A DNA stretch of 64,000 nt, from NCBI RefSeq assembly GCF_023159225.1, contig NC_063172.1, positions 46,858,568 through 46,922,567 of the forward strand, in the 5' to 3' direction. Source of the stretch: Perognathus longimembris pacificus (taxonomy: Eukaryota > Chordata > Mammalia > Rodentia > Heteromyidae). Within the stretch, counting starts at the first letter, position 1. The number at the start of each line of letters is the position of its first letter. Below, piece after piece: positions 55,870 through 64,000 of the stretch. The notes below the pieces were generated by a model that did no database searches, was not told the DNA's origin, and was given only the letters and a program-made list of their open reading frames with translations. Position numbers and translations under genes: made by a program.

Positions 55870-56500
55870 CCGTTGAGCTAAAGAGAGACTTCACAGAAGA
55901 AGAGATAAAAACGGCAAAGAAATATATGAGTAAATGTTCAACATCCCTGGCAGTAAAGGATACGCAAATAAAAACAACCCTGAGATACCACCTCACTCCA
56001 GTTAGAATGGCCTATGCTCTGAACTCAGGCAACAACAAATACTGGATGGGATGCAAGGAAAGAGGAACCCTTCTCCACTGTTGGTGGTAGTGCAAACTAG
56101 TACAACCACTTTGGAGAACAGTATGGAGGTTCCTCAAACAGCTCAGCATAGAGATACCCCATGACCCTGCCATACCACTCCTAGGCCTCTATCCTGAACA
56201 ATTGGTCTCAGGACACCATAAAGACATCGGCACATCCATGTTTATCACTGCACAATTCACAATAGTCAAAATACAGATACAGCCCAGATGCCCCACTACA
56301 GACGAATGGATCCAAAAATATGTGGTACCTGTACACAATGGAATACTACATAGTGATTAGAAATGATAAAATATTGGTATTCGCAGGGAAATGGTCAGAG
56401 CTTAAACAAATAATGTTGAGTGCAGTCACTCATCATAAAACAGAAGCAAAATTGAGAATAATCCATAGGACAAAATATTATAACAGCTACAATGAGATTT
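55870..56500 (+). mobile_element. L1 ORF2 C-terminal fragment of a different lineage
   Basis: The plus strand reads MSKCSTSLAVKDTQIKTTLR, a Cys/His region (RGTLLHCWW, stop, CKLVQPLW) and DPAIPLLGLYPEQL. A frame at 56320-56502 continues the domain end. Protein motifs are conserved, but the DNA is clearly unlike the 21-28 kb family, so this is an older or separate L1 lineage. It abuts the antisense L1 just upstream. Confidence 0.85.
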
Positions 56501-57384
56501 AGACTATACTTTTATAATGCACAGTATAATTCTGAAATAAAACATTTAAGAACGTTTTAATTTTTTGATAGTTAGAAGTTGAATTGTGGAAATGGCTCTA
56601 TATTCACCTAAATTAGATCCTTTAATTCGTCCTAGATCCTTCTAAACAGATACATGGCAATCTGAAGACAGATTGATATTAATGGTGAAAAAAGAAGAAA
56701 AAAGCAAATGTATTGTAGAATACAGGATATTAGTCTATTTGGAAATTATAGTGAATAATCTTTGGTTTAATATCTACTATGCTGAAACAAAGAAGATATG
56801 GGAATTCTGGTGGCTGACTCTCTCTATTGACTTCTAGAGAAGCTGGAAAGGAAGAATATCATCAAATCTGAGGTAGTGTGTTGGGGAACAGTTATATAGA
56901 GAAAAGTTAGTTAAATAACATCTGTCTTCCAATCCTAGCTTAGCCTCACTGCATTCTTTAGAACTGAATCTACATAGCCTTCAGAGTATAAGAAACACAG
57001 TCATTAAATTTCATTTTTAACCAACATGCTAAAGTACTGTAGAAGTTAATATAGTATCTAATTCAATAATCAATAGAAGAGGAAACAATTTTCAACAAAG
57101 CCATCCTCCATGGGAAAAGAAACACACTTGAGAAAGTATAAGAAGGCTTTCAACTCAGTGGGAAGGAAATGTGAAAGCACTTCATTGAAGCTCATTGTAG
57201 CCTGTGCACAGTTTGTTTGCCAAGAAGTTCTCATACAAAATAGAGAAGCAAATTCTCATTCACTAATAAACACAGTCAAATTCTAAGTTGCTTTAGCAAA
57301 TCAAGCTCTACAAATATTTCCTAAGTGTCTTATGGTCTTAAAATAGTGTTTCTAAATTAGATTTCACAACTTTTAAACTTATTC
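56501..57384. other. Unique AT-rich sequence
   Basis: Nothing recognised. Confidence 0.55.
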
Positions 57385-57470
57385 TCTCTCTATATATATA
57401 TAAAATATGTGTATATTTCAAATACATATACATAGTTCAAATATATATATATATGTACATATATATGTGT
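57385..57470. repeat. TA-rich simple repeat
   Basis: TA and CATA/GTATA runs with brief interruptions. Confidence 0.85.
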
Positions 57471-60348
57471 TTCAGATGTTCTTGGAACAATCATATACCC
57501 CTTAACTTAATAAAATTTCAGGCAAGAAAATACTAATTCCCTATTCACTGAGATCCTTCAGTGTGGAATGCTTAATTTTGGAGGTTTTATTCATATGGAT
57601 AAATGAGAAACAAGAAGATCAATTAGTAAACAGTGCTAGTCATCAGCACCCAATGCCCCTGTCAACCAAGGCTTAAGTGTAGTCTCTTGACTTGAACCTT
57701 GACCCAAGAGTCAGGAAAATAGCCCAGGGCTTATATTTTTCCAATAATGTACTGGAGACCTAGGACAAGTTCACAGCCAAGTAGTAAAGCACTCCTTAAC
57801 TCACAGGACCATCAAACAGGATTAAGTGCTTTGAAATCTATGGATAACAGGTGCTCCAAGGACTGAAGAGCTCACCAGGTCTCCTCTTTCCCTCGGGGTC
57901 TCGCATCTTCTTGGCCCCACGTTAGGAGAATATTGATGAGAGGGTTCACAGAAGAGACCCATAGCAACCAAAAGGGAGGCAGGAAAAGCTATTAATTTCT
58001 CATATAGAGATGGGATACTATGAGGATAAAAAAATCCATAGTGATCTTTAAAAGCATTAATATGTTTAATCATTTTTACAATTTCCAAAATCCCAAGAAA
58101 ATTCTCATTACACATATCCGGTTTTATGACGTATACCTTTTCTTTTTGCATGTTTACTTGTCGCTTCCAGTCACATGTCATTAACTACTGTTAGGAGGGT
58201 TTTTTTAATGGTTTGATGCAGAAGTGAAACAATCCAATAAGCACATTCAAATAAATACTTAAATACTGAACGTGACTTCAAAATAGTATTTCCACAAGTA
58301 TATAAAAGTTAATTTGGACCTTAGTAAGTGAAATTTTAATTAATAGAATCCCTCTGATTCACAAAACTCAGAAATCCACAGTTATTCTGAAATAATCTAA
58401 TTTTAATTTAAATATGATAACCAATATTTTAAATAAACCAAGGTCATAAGTTATAATTAAACATTCAGAAAATACTTTACTTATTTTAGAAATTCACACT
58501 CAATTTGGCATTGTGAAATGAAATGTATCTGTCATACAATGTATTTATCTTCTTATCTGCACGAGCTTCTAAGTCAATGGCTCTCCAAATTTCCCTTTTA
58601 ATCCTATGTTTCTTACAGAATGTGTTTAGATGTACCTCTTCTCTGACTGCCTCTACAATCCCCAAAGTGTGGATTCAAATCTCAACACCACAAAGTAACT
58701 ATGCTGTGCTGACTTTTAACTCTTATTGTCTTAGTCTAGTAGTCTTAAGTTTGGGTGAAATATTGACTTATTGGATATTTGTTTTCCCCATAGGCACAAT
58801 ACAGGAGAAAGAGAAAATTAAAATGTTATATGCATGTGGGCTAACTTATTTCTTCTTAAACAAATGTAAAGATTTTACAATACAACAAAACAGCTTTCAC
58901 AATGTTAGATTATTTTTAGGCATGTTAAAAATCATGGCAAATCTTTTCTTTAAATAGCATGTTGACCTTTCTATCTCATTATAAAATTAATTTATACTGT
59001 ATGTATGGAAAAAAATGCAAGAGCAGAAATCACCTTAAAAAACATTTAACTTCAGGAATAAATATCTTTAAATGTTAGCCAAACTAATGTACATATTTTT
59101 CTCTGACTTTAGCTGAAAGGTAAATTATATAATTCCAAGTTGGCCTTGAAGCACGTATATAAGAAGCAATGGACAACTCTGAACTGATAAACTTTGATCT
59201 AAAAGGTATAGAAATGTTGTATCATATAGCAAGCATAACTGAAAGCTAAGGAGCTTCACATATGGACAGAACCAGGTTTTTCTGTTGCTGAATTTCATTT
59301 TCTTTGAATATTCGCTGGACTCTGGCCCATTAAGTTAAATACTCTTCAGCCTTTATGCATAAGCTTATAGAAAAGAAAGGGAGAAGCTCAGGTTTATTTT
59401 GCAGACTAGTCCAACTCTATCTTCAGTCATGACAACTGAAAATGCTAATGACAGAAAAAGCAATAATTTTAGTTCAAGTGACTATAGGAAATAGGGTGAT
59501 TTAATATATAATTATGGAAATTATTTTTCTGAACATTTGGCCAAACTGATTTATATATTTTTTCTAAAAATGTATGTAAAATGCATATTCATTTATTTTA
59601 CTATAAATCTGAGACATGATATAGAATGGGCAGTAAAAGCAAATTAAGAAGTCAGTGCCAAACAGACAAAGGAATAAAAGTCTACAATGACATTGAAACC
59701 ATCAATCTTATCAAAATTAGAAAATCAACATATAGGAAAACATACAGAAAAAAGGAAAGAAAAATAAAACTTCATCTTGTTTTAAATGAAAAAACAAACT
59801 AACAAAGATCAAAATAAGATTTTGATTCCTAAAATCCCTTCAATCATTTTGTAACTGTTTTATGTTTATCTCTATACATATTGTATGACTGTCTAGTTCA
59901 TTCTTAAAAAATAATAGATTGTATACAAAGAAATCTCATCTATTAAAAAATAACAACAACCTCTATTAAGAATACCCTCATAATGGCAGATAGAGAAAAA
60001 TGCAGGGATAAAGTCTCAGATGACATTGAAAGTCTGACAACTAACATTTACAACAATGTTAATGATGCACACTTTGCAGTTTTACACCATCATGAGAGCC
60101 TCCAGTGATGCCACCCTCTGCATGATTTATATGCTGTCTTCCCTAGAATTGCAGACAAAAGTGGAACTTGAAATTGTTGGAAAAATGGGGAACACTTAGT
60201 TTAGCTAATCTCTTGTGAATGATCACTACTTATGAAAAATAAATAAACATCATATATAATATAAATATATATATGAATGTCCTCAATGGTACTTGTACTA
60301 TAGATGCACAGGATTATGAGAAGGACTGAAATGGGCTATTATTTTCTC
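57471..60348. other. Unique sequence, two unassigned open frames
   Basis: The minus-strand frame at 57822-58181 (119 codons) sits in a locally less AT-rich patch. The plus-strand frame at 58523-58957 (144 codons, hydrophobic N-terminal third) lies in AT-rich DNA. I recognise neither, and there is no promoter, splice or domain support. The rest shows nothing. Confidence 0.5.
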
Positions 60349-60349
60349 T

Positions 60350-60550
60350 TTATTTTTTTGCCAGTCCTGGGCCTTGTACTCAGGGGCTGAGCACTGTCCC
60401 TGGCTTCCTTTTGCTCAAGACTAGCACTCTGCCACTTGAGCCACAGCACCACTTCTGGCCATTTTCTGTATATGTGGTGCTGGGGAATCGAACACAGGGC
60501 TTCATGTATACGAGGCGAGTACTCTTGTCACTAGGCCATATCCCCAGCTC
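60350..60550 (-). mobile_element. IDL-Geo dimeric SINE
   Basis: Antisense dimer: 'tttgccagtcctgggccttg', 'ccacttgagccacagcacca', 'ggggaatcgaacacaggg' and the 5' end 'ccatatccccagctc'. The tail is short. No clear duplication. Confidence 0.93.
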
Positions 60551-62110
60551 ATCCTTCCATCCTTCTTTGCCCTCAACTAATGAAAACAATTTCTAAATAG
60601 ATCTGCCTAAGGGTATATGGCTGATTCTATACCCCTCTTTCTCAAAGCACATTCACCAGACACTAGGCACTACCCTTCTAAGTTTGTATATATAAGCTAC
60701 TTCACTCTTTATAAGAGTTCCAGCAGGTCACATTAGCACAGTTGACCCTCGTATGTGGAAAAAATATTTGCAATAGATATTTATACCAATTAGCCAATTA
60801 AGAAGATACTTATTCCAATTAACATCAGCTTAATATCTGAAATATGTTTTAAGGTTAAAATGCACACGCATAACCTATGAAACATTCATCTAAAACAACA
60901 TAGCAAGTTATACATTATAGTAAAATAAAACAAATGAGCAAGTGGGATGAAATATTAATGATGATGGTAAAAGTAGTAGAGATTTATTTGCACCTGTTTT
61001 TAGCTTATTTTTGAATTACCATACATTTGAGGTTGTTTCCTTGTAATGTTCCTACATATCTAATTTATAATTTAAAAGTAAGCCTAATTAAAGGGAGAAT
61101 CCAAATGCAAAATTCAGTAAAGAGATATGGAAAGACAGGGCTGAAAAAGTATTCAACAGATGTGAAGATCAAAAGGTGAAGCATGATCTTTACAATTCAC
61201 CAGTAATGGCAAAACCAGTCTATAGTATTTTAAGATAGGAATGAGGAGAAAGAAAATGAAGATGAGTACTAGCTTTCTAAAAATAACATAAATAATCCAT
61301 AATAAGAATAATATAATAGTAACTAAAGCTGGATACTGACTCAGTTGCACCAAGGTAAGGTTTATCCTTGAGCAAAAGAGTGACAAGAATGTCTTAATTA
61401 TTAAACTAATAAGTGAAGGAGGATATTGGTCATGCATTATTTGAAGGTATTCAATAATATCAGAACAAAAATAAGAGGTAGTGTCTAACATTAGGTGAAG
61501 AAGAAGTTATCTACTTTGAGCTTTGTGACGATTTAGAAAATGTCGTCTGCACCCTTATTTCAGTCATGTACAGTTAAACATTATATAAGTAAATTAAACA
61601 TTGCCATTGTGCCCTTAAATATTCATAGTCTACAAGGAAAATTGAAAATAGCTAAAGTACAATTTACCATTCCTTTTTCAACATTCACATATTATTATGC
61701 TGTTTTATTTTTTCATACTTTTAAGTACATACACTGTTCTAGAATCCAATTCTTGCTATTTCTCTAAATATTGGAAACATGAAAACAACAATATTTACCA
61801 AATATTAACACTAAGCTTAAGTTTCCTCTTACTATATAACACCAGGAATCTTAGCTACTTATCCAGACTGTGATACGGTTTGGACTAATGCATAAATATG
61901 GTCAGAAGAAGGATAAAACACTTACATCATTTTACTTTTCTTGTCATAATCAAATATACTTTACTTGACGGAAAAACACTATCCCTATTCAATAATGTGA
62001 AATTAATATTTGTCAAATAGTCAAAATATTTATAAATGGACAAATTTCAATCTTGATGATCATTTTTAAAAATACATTCTTTAAGTATATGATATTAAGA
62101 TTATGACTAT
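60551..62110. other. Unique AT-rich sequence
   Basis: Nothing recognised. Frames at - 61153-61491 and + 61540-61767 are AT-driven and hydrophobic by composition. Confidence 0.55.
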
Positions 62111-62445
62111 TATTTAGTTCAGAGGTTTGTTTGCTTATCTTTTGTTTGGTTGTCCTGTCCTTTGGTGAAAGCTGAGTATTAAAATCTCCTACTACTATTG
62201 TGCTTGGGTCTATCCTGTTTTGTAGGTCCAAAAGTATTTGTTTAACTTATTTAGGTGCTCCATTGTTTGGTGCATAGATATTGACCACTGTGATTTCCTT
62301 TTCATAGGCCTTTCCCTTTATTAATGTGTAATGCCCTCCCTTGTATCTTCATACTGAGTTTAATGAAAAGTCTATTTTATCAGATACCAATATAGCTAGT
62401 TCTGCCTTCCTGCAGGGTGCATTTTAATGGAATATTTTTTGCCAT
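62111..62445 (-). mobile_element. Old L1 ORF2 endonuclease fragment
   Basis: The minus strand reads IVVGDFNTQLSPKDR (an endonuclease motif, at about 62,165-62,205). Further into the domain it shows broken frames resembling NIYAPNNGAP and SDKIDFSLN. It is collinear with about 24,560-24,830 of the full-length copy but strongly diverged. Confidence 0.8.
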
Positions 62446-62454
62446 CCCTTCTCC

Positions 62455-63025
62455 TGGAGTATGGAAACAACCCACATGTTCCACAATTGGTGCGTGGATC
62501 CAGAAAATGCGGTACCTATATATGATGGAATTTTACACAGCTATTAGAAGGAATAAAATAATGTCATTTTCAGGGAAATGAATGGAACTAGAACAAATCA
62601 TGTTAAATGAGGTAAGCCAAGATCAGAAGACAAGTGGTGCATGTTTTCAGAAATTAGATCTAAAAGGCACTGGGATATGACAAACTATATAGAATTCTAG
62701 ATACCCACTTACTGTTGGACCAGAAGGGGATAGCCTTAGAAGAGAATCACAAAGGTACAATACCCAAGTGCCTCTCCACATGTATATAAAATTATACACA
62801 TGTACATATGCTGAAACAAACAAAATTATCTATATGCATACATATAATATATATACATATATATATCCTGAAACAAACTCCAACGGTATGAAAACAAAGG
62901 ATTTTTTTCTTAATGTGTTTCTTTTTTTGTTGCTGTTGGTTTTGTATTCTTTAACTTATATATAGTGTATTCACATCCACATGTAAGGGAGGGTAGGGGG
63001 AAGGGCACAGAAGTTAAAAAAAAAA
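62455..63025 (+). mobile_element. Old L1 ORF2 C-terminus and probable 3' UTR
   Basis: 'ccacaattggtgcgtggatc', 'atgatggaattttacacagc', 'catgttaaatgaggtaagcc' and 'gtggtgcatgttttcag' are the ORF2 end motifs of an older L1. After that comes a plausible 3' UTR that includes TA repeats at 62780-62865, a doubled 'ctgaaacaaac', a purine-rich tract at 62982-63010 and an A run at 63016-63025. Confidence 0.65.
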
Positions 63026-64000
63026 GGAATTACAAACACACAGAACAACTGGCAGAACTCAGGAAAAAATAAAAATATTATTTTAGAATTAAAAACTAAA
63101 CTAGAGTGAAAAATATGACTGAAGAAAGTGAACATTTGAGTCTTATATTCTTCAACTATGTGACTGGTTATTTTAATAAAAATACATTGGTTGCAAGTTA
63201 CATTTTGAAATGTATTTGAAATACTCTAACAATCAATGGTAGATATTCAAGTAATAAATCAATACCAAACATAATTAGAAAAATGTGTATTTTTAGAAGG
63301 CAGCCATGTTTTTCAAGTAAATATAACACCAATTCCATGATTTTTTAATTTTAATTTATAGGACTAAAATCATTAGTCCAGGAGTCTTTAACTCACATTT
63401 GCTGTGTGAGGAGCAGGAATTACTGCTCTCTTTTCAGTTTCTCCCTACTTTAACTCTATTAAGCCAAAATAAATTCTTGCTAAAACTTTTTATAAAGGCT
63501 AAATTAATAAATCAGAATATTGTAACAAAATAATAGTTCCAGCCATCAAAGAAATTATAGTATATTTGAGGTTAATTTTAAACAATTGTTTCTATATTTT
63601 ATTCTGTTTTCTTCTAGAGATTCAAGAATTGTTCCTTCCATTTTTATGAGAATGACTTCAATATGTTGTTCACATTTTCCCTTTCAAGCACTGTGGAAAC
63701 AGAGAGTATGATACCTTCTACTTCTGGGCTTCTCAGTAACAAACAGTATAAACTCAGTTGGCTGCTCAAAATGACAACACTTTCTCTGAAACTAACAATT
63801 AACAAATCCACAACTATATAAATTAAAGTTATTTATAAAATACCAATGAACATTAGATACAGAAGTGAAGACCAAGAGGAAAAGTCAACCAAAGCCTTTT
63901 AATATTGAGACCCTGCTAACCTAGTCTCTTTAGAAAAATATTTGATTTGTATAATAACATCAATAGGCAGAGCTATGCTAACTGGCCAAGCTTCTAACAA
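63026..64000. other. Unique AT-rich sequence to window end
   Basis: No gene or repeat recognised. Confidence 0.55.

Noticed and set aside
58523..58957. Plus-strand 144-codon frame as a membrane protein gene
   Set aside because: Hydrophobicity follows from T-rich codons in AT-rich DNA; no family resemblance and no gene context.
1..64000. CRISPR array, operon, phage or bacterial defence system
   Set aside because: No regularly spaced repeats with spacers, no dense coding and no prokaryotic signals; the repeats seen are eukaryotic retrotransposons and microsatellites.

Overview
This is non-coding mammalian (rodent) nuclear DNA. It is AT-rich and packed with retrotransposons. I find no host protein-coding exon, tRNA, rRNA or other RNA gene that I can support. 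The best clue to the organism is a dimeric SINE: an ID-like tRNA-Ala-derived left half joined to a right 'Geo' half. As I recall it, this matches the IDL-Geo family described from geomyoid rodents (kangaroo rats, pocket mice, pocket gophers). A second SINE here joins a B1/Alu-like 7SL-derived left half to the same right half. A geomyoid or closely related castorimorph rodent is therefore the likely source; this is an inference from repeats alone.

Layout. 0-5.9 kb: microsatellites, SINEs and a small L1 piece in unique AT-rich sequence. 5.97-10.03 kb: two 5'-inverted (twin-primed) L1s lie head to tail at one target site, which is now present three times; a younger IDL-Geo sits inside the second. 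10-21.2 kb: mostly unique sequence, with SINEs, an older L1 that carries a large TG/TA microsatellite, an ancient L1M-type 3' end and a MIR-like piece. 21.2-28.6 kb: a full-length 7.3-kb L1 with a perfect 17-bp target-site duplication, 5' UTR, broken ORF1, broken ORF2, 3' UTR and tail. 28.6-41.9 kb: unique sequence, a third twin-primed L1 (31.7-34.2 kb) and scattered SINEs. 42.0-43.45 kb: a short non-coding LTR retrotransposon on the minus strand, with two LTRs and a tRNA-His-like primer-binding site. 43.5-64 kb: unique AT-rich DNA with L1 3' ends on both strands, SINEs, and one IDL-Geo copy that looks very recent (54.7 kb).

How the parts relate. The full-length L1 shows the machinery family (endonuclease, reverse transcriptase, C-terminal Cys/His region) that produced the truncated copies here and presumably mobilised the SINEs. 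All L1 reading frames are interrupted, so none can be active as read. The long intervals between repeats hold nothing I recognise beyond short repeats and a few perfect palindromes. The most interesting points are the triplicated target site with two inverted L1s, the clustering of three inversion breakpoints in a short stretch of ORF2, the shared tRNA-like Geo module in two SINE families, the small LTR element, and three perfect inverted repeats.
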